In this document: piece after piece, positions 8,438 through 16,590 of the stretch
Numbering within the stretch: the first letter of the stretch is position 1
Layout of the letters: each line of letters opens with the position of its first letter
NCBI GenBank assembly: GCA_964342155.1
Contig: CAYFEQ010000003.1
Span: 54,579 to 118,578, forward strand
Direction of reading: 5' to 3'
Source: GCA-2701705 sp964342155
Lineage (GTDB): Bacteria > Pseudomonadota > Gammaproteobacteria > GCA-002705445 > GCA-002716945
DNA length: 64,000 nucleotides
Program-made: the position numbers and the translations under genes
Notes under the pieces: model-generated
Told to the model about the DNA's origin: nothing
The model's input: the letters and a program-made list of their open reading frames with translations, nothing else
The model's database searches: none

Positions 8438-9339
8438 TAATATTTCAATGTATTGCTGTTAATGTTTAACAATTTATTGAGAGTTTTTCCTAACAGATTA
8501 TCCAAAAGGCTTTCTTTTCTATTATAATTGAGAATAACTACATCATTAAAATATTTTTCATTAACATCATAAACGGAAGCAACATCATCTATCAAACCAA
8601 TTTCTAGCGCTTGGTTGCCTGTCCAAAAAAGCCCAGTAGAAATATCGGTATCATTCAACTTGTCTCCTCGAGATTTTTTTATATCAGATATGAATTGATT
8701 GTGTATGTCTTTGATTAGATTCGTAAGATGTTTTTTATGTCTTTCAGATAATGTTTGAAAAGGGTCAAGGATTGTTTTATCTTCACCAGACGAAATAGTT
8801 TGAGATTTAATTCCTAATTTATCCATTAAAGATTGAATGTTAAAACTATCTAGTCTTACTCCAATCGAACCTACAATACTTGAGCTGCTTGAAAAAATTA
8901 AATCTGTACTAGCAGCAATATAGTAGCCGCCAGAAGTTCCCATATCTTCTATAACAGAATATATAGGTTTATTATATTTTAATTTAAGCTTTACAATTTG
9001 ATCATGGATGAGTTTAGATTGTACGGCACTTCCACCAGGACTGTTAATTTTTAGAATAATGCCAAGACAAGTTTCATTCTTCATTGCATTTTTTACGAAA
9101 GGTATAATATTTTGACTATTTACACCTGTTCCAGGAGCAATGACCCCATTAACTTCAATAATTGCTGTATGCTGTTTTGTATGAATCTCATCATCTAATG
9201 CTGAGAAAAAAACTACGATTAATAATAATCCAAAAATTATGAAAAAGATTGAACGAAACAAAAACTTATTTTTATTTTCTAATCTCTTTTCTTCAATTAA
9301 AGAATTAACTAAATCTTTTAACAAATCATCACTATTCAT
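8437..9339 (-). CDS. sppA: signal peptide peptidase SppA (S49, short form)
   Basis: Membrane-anchored serine protease that degrades cleaved signal peptides. 300 residues, the short single-domain type rather than the 67-kDa tandem form of E. coli. One N-terminal membrane anchor lies at about residues 29-47, preceded by a charged cytosolic stretch. The S49 core shows INSPGGS and then MGTSGGYYIAAS with the nucleophile at Ser136. SIVGSIGV follows, and SSGEDKTILDPF carries the probable general-base Lys188. The 52-residue Ser-Lys spacing is what I know for the Bacillus SppA dyad. A SohB assignment is less likely from the signature. It lies 31 nt downstream of rluC, and nnr follows with a one-base overlap. 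Confidence 0.9.
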   Translation of the reverse strand: MNSDDLLKDLVNSLIEEKRLENKNKFLFRSIFFIIFGLLLIVVFFSALDDEIHTKQHTAIIEVNGVIAPGTGVNSQNIIPFVKNAMKNETCLGIILKINSPGGSAVQSKLIHDQIVKLKLKYNKPIYSVIEDMGTSGGYYIAASTDLIFSSSSSIVGSIGVRLDSFNIQSLMDKLGIKSQTISSGEDKTILDPFQTLSERHKKHLTNLIKDIHNQFISDIKKSRGDKLNDTDISTGLFWTGNQALEIGLIDDVASVYDVNEKYFNDVVILNYNRKESLLDNLLGKTLNKLLNINSNTLKY

Positions 9340-9370
9340 ATTTTATCCCTTATCTAAATTATATATTAAT

Positions 9371-10285
9371 CTAGTTTTTATTTATAGTATCTAAGATATT
9401 AGTTAAGTCAAAGGGGGTTTTTGCAGTAAAATTATATTGCTTCTTATAAAAAAATGAGATTTCAGATGAGTGTAAAAAAATTCTATGCAATCCAATTTTT
9501 TTAAAATCCTTATTTATGTTTTTATCTCCGTATTTCATATCCCCACAAATTGGATAGCCTATCTCGGCTGAATGTGCTCTTATTTGATGAGTTCTCCCAG
9601 TTTTAATTATAACTTCTACTAGCGTTGATCTATTAAAAGTTTTTTGTACTTTATATTCAGTTATAGCTTCTTTCCCATTTTCAGAGACAGCCATCTTTTT
9701 AATACCGAGGACTTTTTCCTTTTTCAACGATTTGGAGACAAAAAACTCTTTCTTTTTTATTCTACCTGCAAGTAGTGCAATATACTTTTTAGATACTGCT
9801 TTTGTAGTAAACAAATTACCAACAGATGAAGCTGTTTTATAATTTTTTGCTAATATTAAGCAGCCGCTAGTATATTTGTCTATTCTATGCACCAAGGTAA
9901 TATCTTTATACGTTGGCATATCTCTTAAAAGACTAATGATATTGGTTTTAATTTTTGTGCCTGAATGGACAGCAATTCCACTTGGTTTATTGAGAACCAA
10001 TAAATCCTTATCCTCAAAAATAATATTTTTCTCTATGAGCTCCTTTACATGTGTTTGCTGTGTCGAGGCGCGTGTTTTATCAATTAATGGTGGTATACGT
10101 ATAATATCATCACACTGAATCCGATAGGAGGGTTGTGTGCGTTTCATATTAACTCTAACCTGCCCATCTCTTATAATTTTATATAGGAGGCTTTTAGGTA
10201 TGCTTTTTAATGATTTCCTAAGAAAATTATCTAGTCTTTGTCCTGATTGATCAGTTGAAATAGATAGCTTTTTTACTGCTGTCAT
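9371..10285 (-). CDS. rluC: 23S rRNA pseudouridine synthase RluC
   Basis: Makes pseudouridines in the peptidyl-transferase region of 23S rRNA (positions 955/2504/2580 in E. coli). 304 residues. The N-terminal S4 RNA-binding domain (QRLDNFLRKSLKSIPKSLLY, about 16-75) is followed by the RluA-type catalytic domain. That domain has NKPSGIAVHSG and HRIDKYTSGCLILAK, the latter carrying catalytic Asp136. The RluA-family RTHQIRAH motif follows, with GYPICGDMKYG after it. It is divergent to the RNase E gene with a 265-nt spacer, the standard gammaproteobacterial rluC/rne arrangement, and this is the main reason for choosing RluC over RluD or RluA. Confidence 0.92.
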   Translation of the reverse strand: MTAVKKLSISTDQSGQRLDNFLRKSLKSIPKSLLYKIIRDGQVRVNMKRTQPSYRIQCDDIIRIPPLIDKTRASTQQTHVKELIEKNIIFEDKDLLVLNKPSGIAVHSGTKIKTNIISLLRDMPTYKDITLVHRIDKYTSGCLILAKNYKTASSVGNLFTTKAVSKKYIALLAGRIKKKEFFVSKSLKKEKVLGIKKMAVSENGKEAITEYKVQKTFNRSTLVEVIIKTGRTHQIRAHSAEIGYPICGDMKYGDKNINKDFKKIGLHRIFLHSSEISFFYKKQYNFTAKTPFDLTNILDTINKN

Positions 10286-10326
10286 GATTATTGTATAAAA
10301 TAAAGGTTTGAAGATAGTTTAAATCA

Positions 10327-10356
10327 TTGATATATTAATTCAAAGATTTTTATATT
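10327..10356 (+). promoter_or_regulatory. candidate sigma70 promoter for rne
   Basis: TTGATA at 10327-10332 and TATATT at 10351-10356 are separated by 18 nt, a good sigma70 match in the rluC/rne spacer. Transcription would start around 10363, leaving a leader of about 185 nt before the rne ATG. A long leader is known for enterobacterial rne. Chance matches are common in AT-rich DNA, so this is a candidate only. Confidence 0.45.
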
Positions 10357-10362
10357 GTTTGA

Positions 10363-10550
10363 AGATGTCCCACAATTTGGGATTAATAAGAAAAAGTTGA
10401 AAAAGGCCTTATATTAGTAAAAAATTTGTTTTCTGAGGCAAATCTCTCAGACTTAAAACAATAGGCTCAAACAATAATCTTTGATAATGAAAATAGCAGT
10501 TTATAAATAATGGCCTTGAGTAATGTAACTTATGAATTACAGGATTAATA
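10363..10550 (+). other. rne 5' leader with two hairpins
   Basis: The non-coding part of the rluC/rne spacer holds two short inverted repeats. TCCCA (10368-10372) pairs with TGGGA (10378-10382) around a 5-nt loop. TCTGAG (10432-10437) pairs with CTCAGA (10446-10451) around an 8-nt loop. In E. coli the rne leader folds into hairpins through which RNase E destabilises its own mRNA. A similar role here is an inference from position. The leader ends in AGGA 7 nt before the ATG. The remaining 10286-10362 carries the promoter candidate and the rluC upstream region. Confidence 0.4.
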
Positions 10551-12350
10551 ATGAAACAAATATTAGTGAATGCTTCTCAAAAGGAGGAGATGAGACTCGC
10601 TGTAGTCGAAAACAAAGAATTAATAGATTTAGATATAGAAGCACCATCAAAAACTACAAAATCGAATATATATAAAGGTATAATCTCCAGGGTTGAACCT
10701 AGTTTAGAAGCAGCTTTTGTAAATTTTGGAAGAGCAAGACATGGGTTTCTTCCATTCAAAGAAATTTCAAATGAGGTGTTTACCCCAAAAATTCCTAGGA
10801 CTTCAAAAGATTGTCTTAAATCAGGTCAAGAAATAGTTGTTCAGGTTGATAGGGAAGAAAGAGGTAGTAAAGGAGCTGCTCTTACAACACATCTTACACT
10901 TGCTGGTAAATACCTAGTTTTACTTCCTAAGAATCCTAATACAGGTGGGATTTCTAGAAGACTTGAAGGGTCAGCTAGATTAACAGCAAAAAAATTACTT
11001 AATTCAATAAAAATCCCAGATGGTATGAGCGTAATACTCCGAACTTCTGGCCTAGACTCGACAGCAGAATCTTTGCAATGGGACATTGATTATTTAATTC
11101 AAATCTATGAATCTATTTTAGAAAATTCAATTTTAAAAGAAGCTCCTTTCTTAATCTATCAGGAAAGCAATATACTTCAGCGACTAATTAGGGATTATAT
11201 AGATGAGAGAAGCGATGAAGTAATTATCGATGATCAAGATTTTTATGATAAGTTTTTAATTTCTAAGGAACATTTTATTCCTCATTCAAAAATAAAAGTA
11301 ACTCAACATACAGAATCCATACCACTATTCAGTAAATTTAGAATTGAATCGCAAATACAAACTGTTTATAAAAGAAAAGTTGCTCTACCATCAGGCGGTA
11401 ATGTAGTTTTTGATCAAACTGAGGCGCTCACCAGTATAGATGTGAATTCAGCTAAATCTACAAGAGGCGGCGATATAGAAGAAACAGCATTGAATACAAA
11501 TATAGAAGCTGTTTCAGTTATATCCTCACAATTAAAACTTCGTGATATTGGAGGTCTTATAGTTGTTGATTTTATTGATATGATGTCAATGAATTCCCAA
11601 AAGAGCGTCATGCGAAAAATGGGAGAATCATCTAAATACGATAAAGCTAAAATCCAAATAGGAAGAATTTCAAAGTTTGGCTTGCTAGAACTTTCTAGAC
11701 AAAAATTAAAATCTACTTTACTTGGGACCAGCAATGAGGTTTGCCCTACTTGCTCTGGTTCTGGGCAAATAAAATCACTTACTACTCTGACAATCTCATT
11801 TCTAAGAATTTTAGAAGAGGAAGCAATGAAGAGTGAAAAATCACTAACTGTCTATCTTCCTGTCAGAATGGCTACATACTTATTAAATGAGAAAAAGGAT
11901 TTAATTGAAAATATTGAAAATAGACAATCTATAAGTATTAAGGTAATTCCAGATCCAGATTTAGAAGGCTCTAATTATAATATTGACAAACAAAATCTAC
12001 CAGAAAATGAATATAAAATGTCAATTAAAAATAACAAGTTTGGAAATAAATCAAATAATTATGATACAAAAAATATATCTCAGCAAAAACCAATGATTGA
12101 ATCAATCATACCTAAGACATCACCTCCAAAGCCAACAAGTAGAAAAGCAAGTTCTTCTGATGGTCTTTTTACTAGAATCATGAGGGCACTTTTTGGTCAG
12201 AAAGATAAAAAAGTCACTAAAAGCAGACCTTATCAGCATAGAGGAAGAAGATATAATAGATACGGATCTAATAAGTTTAACAAATATAAATCCTACAATA
12301 GAAAGAAAAGAAACTATAATACTAGTAGTAAAACAAACTCTAGTAAATAA
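10551..12350 (+). CDS. rne: ribonuclease E/G family endoribonuclease (short RNase E)
   Basis: Single-strand-specific endoribonuclease for mRNA decay and rRNA/tRNA processing. 599 residues. The S1 domain (YKGIISRVEPSLEAAFVNFG, then RHGFLPFKEI) occupies about residues 35-125. The catalytic region has TSIDVNSAKSTRGG and LIVVDFIDMMS, which carry the two Mg-binding Asp residues (E. coli D303 and D346). The zinc-link is CPTCSGSG at about 400. After about residue 480 comes a short low-complexity tail very rich in Arg, Lys, Asn and Tyr, ending RKKRNYNTSSK, in place of the 500-residue degradosome scaffold of E. coli RNase E. The position divergent to rluC argues for RNase E rather than RNase G. The stop overlaps the mltF ATG by one base. 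Confidence 0.88.
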   Translation: MKQILVNASQKEEMRLAVVENKELIDLDIEAPSKTTKSNIYKGIISRVEPSLEAAFVNFGRARHGFLPFKEISNEVFTPKIPRTSKDCLKSGQEIVVQVDREERGSKGAALTTHLTLAGKYLVLLPKNPNTGGISRRLEGSARLTAKKLLNSIKIPDGMSVILRTSGLDSTAESLQWDIDYLIQIYESILENSILKEAPFLIYQESNILQRLIRDYIDERSDEVIIDDQDFYDKFLISKEHFIPHSKIKVTQHTESIPLFSKFRIESQIQTVYKRKVALPSGGNVVFDQTEALTSIDVNSAKSTRGGDIEETALNTNIEAVSVISSQLKLRDIGGLIVVDFIDMMSMNSQKSVMRKMGESSKYDKAKIQIGRISKFGLLELSRQKLKSTLLGTSNEVCPTCSGSGQIKSLTTLTISFLRILEEEAMKSEKSLTVYLPVRMATYLLNEKKDLIENIENRQSISIKVIPDPDLEGSNYNIDKQNLPENEYKMSIKNNKFGNKSNNYDTKNISQQKPMIESIIPKTSPPKPTSRKASSSDGLFTRIMRALFGQKDKKVTKSRPYQHRGRRYNRYGSNKFNKYKSYNRKKRNYNTSSKTNSSK

Positions 12351-13765
12351 TGCTTAATTTTATATATAGATTTTTATTAATTAGCCTAATTATTGGGATT
12401 CTTATAAATGTTTTTTCAAACTATATTTTCAAAAGAAATAATCTAGAAAATATTATAGCAAAAAATCAAATAAACTTTGTAACTAAAATTGGGCCTACAA
12501 CATATTATCAAAATAAAGGTGTTCCTGCTGGTTTTGAATATGAGCTTATGGCTGATTTTGCTGAATATCTTGGTGTTGAATTAAATATAATTACAGAAGA
12601 AAGTATAAATAAAATTATTTTAAGCTTGGACAATCAAACATCAGATATAGGTGTAGGATTAACTGCAACCGAAACTAAGAAAAAAAAATTAAGTTTTGCA
12701 TACCCGTACAATAGAGTTGATCAGGTATTAGTATATAATTCAGATACAAGAAATAGACCAAGAAAAGTTGAAGATATTTTATCTGGTACTATTGAAATTC
12801 TTAAATCAAGCAATCATGAAGAAGTTTTAAATTCTCTAAAAACTAACCACCCCACACTAAAATGGATTTCTCTTGAAAATGTAAATACTGATGAGTTAAT
12901 AGAATTGGTTAATGAAGGAATGATAGATTATACAATTTTAAATTCAAATGAGTTTGAAATTTATAGTCAATTCTACCCTAATATAAAAACTGCGTTTAAA
13001 GTGAGTACGTCAGAACCTGTTGCATGGGCATTGTCTTCTTATAATGATGGTAGTTTGACAAATAAACTGAAAGAATTTTTCGAACATTCAATTAATAATA
13101 ATAGGCTAAATACACTTTTTGAAAAACATTTTGGTCATCTTAATACTTTCTCATTTGTTGGATCTAAACAATTCTTAAGAGACATTGTATTAATACTTCC
13201 AAAATATGAACAAACTTTTAGAGATGCGGCTGAAAAATATAACCTTGATTGGCGTTTATTAGCAAGCGTTGCTTACCAAGAATCTAGATGGCGCGAGGAA
13301 GCTGTTTCTTATACTGGTGTTAGAGGCCTAATGATGTTAACTCAAGATACTGCTAAATATCTAGGTGTTGAAAATCGAACAGATCCAATTCAAAGCATAA
13401 GAGGTGGAGCAAAATACATAAATCAACTTCTAAAAAGACTCCCAATAAAAGTTCTCGAGCCTGATCGCACATGGTTTGCATTAGCAGCTTATAATTTAGG
13501 CCTTGGACATGTTACAGACGCATTCCAACTTGCAAGAAACCAAAATAAAAATCCTTATAATTGGCTAGAAATGAAACCTATATTATTACAATTAAGTAAG
13601 TCACAATATTATAAAACAACAAAATATGGATATGCACGTGGATGGGAAGCCCTTAAGTACGTTCAAAATATTAGACAATATTATGATATCCTTGTATTCT
13701 TAGATTCGAAAGATGATGAGAAAAAGAACAAAATAATAAATGATAGAATTCCACAATCACTTTAG
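12350..13765 (+). CDS. mltF: membrane-bound lytic murein transglycosylase F
   Basis: Cleaves the MurNAc-GlcNAc bond of peptidoglycan to form anhydro-muropeptides. 471 residues. An uncleaved signal/anchor is seen at residues 4-27. The periplasmic-binding-protein-like domain (SBP_bac_3 type, about 40-265) contains GFEYELMADFAEYLGVE and TSDIGVGLTAT. The SLT domain follows (about 285-435): LASVAYQESRW with catalytic Glu311, GVRGLMMLTQDTAKYLGV and AAYNLGLGHVTDA. This two-domain order is specific to MltF. The ATG overlaps the rne stop (TAATG), so it is probably co-translated with rne. That is an unusual partner, since mltF usually lies near purL/tadA. Confidence 0.93.
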   Translation: MLNFIYRFLLISLIIGILINVFSNYIFKRNNLENIIAKNQINFVTKIGPTTYYQNKGVPAGFEYELMADFAEYLGVELNIITEESINKIILSLDNQTSDIGVGLTATETKKKKLSFAYPYNRVDQVLVYNSDTRNRPRKVEDILSGTIEILKSSNHEEVLNSLKTNHPTLKWISLENVNTDELIELVNEGMIDYTILNSNEFEIYSQFYPNIKTAFKVSTSEPVAWALSSYNDGSLTNKLKEFFEHSINNNRLNTLFEKHFGHLNTFSFVGSKQFLRDIVLILPKYEQTFRDAAEKYNLDWRLLASVAYQESRWREEAVSYTGVRGLMMLTQDTAKYLGVENRTDPIQSIRGGAKYINQLLKRLPIKVLEPDRTWFALAAYNLGLGHVTDAFQLARNQNKNPYNWLEMKPILLQLSKSQYYKTTKYGYARGWEALKYVQNIRQYYDILVFLDSKDDEKKNKIINDRIPQSL

Positions 13766-13773
13766 TATTATAT

Positions 13774-14586
13774 ATGGATAAAAAAATACAAATAATTCAT
13801 GATGCTTACAATGCAAAAGATTCTGATGCCATTACAGATGAAGTTAAATTAATTGTCAGTGAAACAATCAGTGATCTGGATAGTGGAAAAATCAGGGTTG
13901 CAAATAAAATTGATAATGAATGGATTGTTAATCAATGGGTCAAAAAAGCGATTCTATTATCTTTTAGAATTAATCAAAATAAAGTTATGGAAGCTGGTTA
14001 TACAAAGTTTTATGACAAATTAAATTCAAAATTCACAAAGAAAAAGGAAAACTATTTTAAAGAAAATAATATAAGAGTCGTGCCTCAGGCTATTGCAAGA
14101 GAAGGTTCTTATATTGGCAGAGATGTCATTCTAATGCCATCATATGTCAATATTGGCGCATATGTAGATTCAGGTACTATGGTTGATACTTGGGCTACAG
14201 TTGGCTCATGTGCCCAAATTGGAAAAAATGTTCATCTCTCTGGTGGAGTTGGGATTGGTGGTGTCCTTGAACCACTTCAAGCTAATCCTACGATAATTGA
14301 AGATGGCTGCTTCATCGGTGCTAGATCTGAAATTGTTGAAGGCGTTATAGTTGAAAGAAACTCTGTTATCTCAATGGGTGTATATATTGGGAAAAGTACA
14401 AAAATATATAATAGAGATACCAAAGAAATAACTTTTGGATTAATTCCAGAAGGCTCGGTTGTGGTGTCTGGCTCATTGCCATCTGAAGATGGAAATTATA
14501 ATCTTTACTGCGCAGTAATAGTCAAAAAAGTTGATGACAGGACAAGAAGCAAAGTAAGTATTAATGAGATTTTGCGAGAAGCTTGA
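13774..14586 (+). CDS. dapD: 2,3,4,5-tetrahydropyridine-2,6-dicarboxylate N-succinyltransferase
   Basis: Succinylates tetrahydrodipicolinate with succinyl-CoA in the diaminopimelate/lysine pathway. 270 residues, normal length. The N-terminal helical domain (about 1-100) is followed by left-handed beta-helix hexapeptide repeats (GRDVILMPSYVNIGAYVDSG, WATVGSCAQIGKNVHLSGG, GVGIGGVLEPLQANPTIIED, GCFIGARSEIVEGV). The end is SLPSEDGNYNLYCAVIVKKVD. It starts 8 nt after mltF and probably shares the rne transcript. Its 3' end runs 26 nt into the oppositely oriented ligA, so the two coding ends are read from both strands. asd, earlier in the same pathway, is at 61118. Confidence 0.96.
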   Translation: MDKKIQIIHDAYNAKDSDAITDEVKLIVSETISDLDSGKIRVANKIDNEWIVNQWVKKAILLSFRINQNKVMEAGYTKFYDKLNSKFTKKKENYFKENNIRVVPQAIAREGSYIGRDVILMPSYVNIGAYVDSGTMVDTWATVGSCAQIGKNVHLSGGVGIGGVLEPLQANPTIIEDGCFIGARSEIVEGVIVERNSVISMGVYIGKSTKIYNRDTKEITFGLIPEGSVVVSGSLPSEDGNYNLYCAVIVKKVDDRTRSKVSINEILREA

Positions 14587-16579
14587 CTAATTTCTGCGCA
14601 TCAATAATTTCTATCTCTAAGTCTATTGCCTTCTGATATTTGGAACCAGGGTTCTCTCCTACTATTAGGGCTTTTGTTTTTTTAGAGACCGTATTTGTTA
14701 CCAAAGCACCCCTATCAAGCAACATTTCCTTCAATTCTTCTCTGCTAAAATTTTCAAAAATACCTGTAATAACATATGATCCATCTAACTCTTTTACTTT
14801 TTTTTCTTTGTTCTCATATATAAGGTTTAATTGGAGCTTGATAAATTTATTAATAATTTTCTTATTCTCATTATCATGAAAAAAATTAAAAATATTATCT
14901 GAGACTATTGGGCCAATATCTTTAATTCTTTCTAAATTATCTCTTGTCGCATTCATAAGACTTTGTATAGATTTGAATTTACTACTCAATACTTTCGCAG
15001 TTGTTAAGCCAACTTCTTTTATTCCTAAAGCATAGATAAATTTATCAAATTTTATTTTTTTTGAATTATTAATAGAAGTATAGATATTTTTTGCTGACTT
15101 TTCAGCCATTCTATCTAATTCTAATATGTCATCATAAGTAAGCGAAAAAAGATCAGAATAATTATTAATTTTTTTCTTATCTACGAGTTGCTCAATTATA
15201 CTTACACCTAATCCTTCAATATTCATAGCTAATCTAGATGAAAAATGAATGATAGATTGATAAACTTGAGGAGGACAAGAATTGTGATTAGGGCATTTAT
15301 AAAAAGATTGATCTTCAATTCTAATTATTTTAGTTTTACATGATGGACAAAATCGTGGCAATTTTATTTTTTTATATTTTGATGTCCTTTTAGATAAATC
15401 AACTCGATCAACTTCAGGAATTACGTCGCCCGCTCTTTTTACATAAACATAATCACCTACACGTATATCTTTTTTTGAAACCTCATCCATATTATGTAAG
15501 CTTGCTCTACTAACTGTAACTCCGCCAATATTAACAGGAGTCAATTCTGCAACGGGAGTTAATACGCCAGTTCTACCAACTTGAAAAGTTATGCCATTTA
15601 ATTTAGTAATTTTTTCTGCAGATTGGAATTTATATGCTATTGACCATCTTGGTGCTTTTGAAGTTGAACCTAATTGCTTATGCAGAGTAATATCATCTAC
15701 TTTATAAACAATCCCATCTATTTCATAGGGAAGAGAATCTCTTTTTTCTTTTATCTCTTGATAGTAACTAAATGCCTCATCAAAATTATTTGTAATTCTA
15801 TTTAATTCACATGTTCTAAATTTCATGCTTCGTATTTTCTTCATCAGCAAAGAATGCCTATTATCATTTAATTTAATATCAATATCAGCAATTCCATGAA
15901 TAAATATTTGCAAATTTCTTTGAGCAGTGATTTTTGGATCTAATTGCCTTATACTTCCTGCTGCAACATTTCTGGGATTAGCATATGATTTTTCTCCAGA
16001 ATTGATTAATTTTTGATTTAACTTTGTAAAGTCTATTTTATTCATAAATATTTCAGCTCTGAGTAATAGTTTTTTTGGTATGTTTTTTCCAATAATTGTT
16101 AAAGGTAATGATTTAATGGTTCTTACGTTTGTAGTAACATCTTCGCCTATTGTTCCGTCGCCTCTAGTAACAGCGGAATAGAGTTTCCCATTTTTATATT
16201 CAATCCCTACTGCTAGACCATCAAATTTAGGTTCAGCAAAAAGAGTTATATTCTTTACTCCTATTTTTTCTTGTAATCCTGAATAAAATTTTTCAAAATC
16301 ATTATTATTTAATGCATTTCCAAGAGATAACATGGGTATAGAATGGGTAACTTTTTTAAAACCACCCATTAGTTTTGAACCTACTCTTCTTGTTGGTGAA
16401 TTTTCATCTTGATATTCGGGGTAATTCTTTTCTAAATCTTTCAATTCTTTATACAATTCATCATATTCATCATCCGTAATTACCGGTTGATCATACGAGT
16501 GGTATTGAAGATTATGATAATTAAGTATTCTTATTAGTTCCTTGATATGAGCTAATACTTTTTTTTTATTCTCAACCAT
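14561..16579 (-). CDS. ligA: NAD+-dependent DNA ligase LigA
   Basis: Seals nicks during replication and repair using NAD+. 672 residues, normal length. The adenylation domain has EPKFDGLAVGIEY with the nucleophile Lys118, preceded by the NAD-binding Ia domain (YHNLQYHSYDQPVITDDEYD). The OB fold comes next. A Cys4 zinc finger begins FCPSCKTKI and continues CPNHNSCPPQV. Helix-hairpin-helix repeats follow (LGIKEVGLTTAKVL, IKDIGPIVSDNIFNF), then a C-terminal BRCT domain (LDGSYVITGIFENFSREEL). It begins 11 nt after the smc stop; zipA, normally between smc and ligA, is not there. The last 26 nt overlap the end of dapD on the other strand. Confidence 0.97.
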   Translation of the reverse strand: MVENKKKVLAHIKELIRILNYHNLQYHSYDQPVITDDEYDELYKELKDLEKNYPEYQDENSPTRRVGSKLMGGFKKVTHSIPMLSLGNALNNNDFEKFYSGLQEKIGVKNITLFAEPKFDGLAVGIEYKNGKLYSAVTRGDGTIGEDVTTNVRTIKSLPLTIIGKNIPKKLLLRAEIFMNKIDFTKLNQKLINSGEKSYANPRNVAAGSIRQLDPKITAQRNLQIFIHGIADIDIKLNDNRHSLLMKKIRSMKFRTCELNRITNNFDEAFSYYQEIKEKRDSLPYEIDGIVYKVDDITLHKQLGSTSKAPRWSIAYKFQSAEKITKLNGITFQVGRTGVLTPVAELTPVNIGGVTVSRASLHNMDEVSKKDIRVGDYVYVKRAGDVIPEVDRVDLSKRTSKYKKIKLPRFCPSCKTKIIRIEDQSFYKCPNHNSCPPQVYQSIIHFSSRLAMNIEGLGVSIIEQLVDKKKINNYSDLFSLTYDDILELDRMAEKSAKNIYTSINNSKKIKFDKFIYALGIKEVGLTTAKVLSSKFKSIQSLMNATRDNLERIKDIGPIVSDNIFNFFHDNENKKIINKFIKLQLNLIYENKEKKVKELDGSYVITGIFENFSREELKEMLLDRGALVTNTVSKKTKALIVGENPGSKYQKAIDLEIEIIDAQKLVKLLAKSH

Positions 16580-16590
16580 AAGTGAACTGA

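Noticed and set aside
10431..10456. Sequence in the rne leader (GGCAAATCTCTCAG) that resembles the 3' half of a glycine riboswitch aptamer.
   Set aside because: The pairing partner (GGAGAG-type strand) and the CGCCGAAGG-type core are absent upstream, and rne is not a glycine-related gene. The local CTGAG/CTCAG hairpin explains the pattern.
11414..11734. 106-codon minus-strand open frame inside rne.
   Set aside because: It is antisense to the catalytic core of RNase E and has no independent support.
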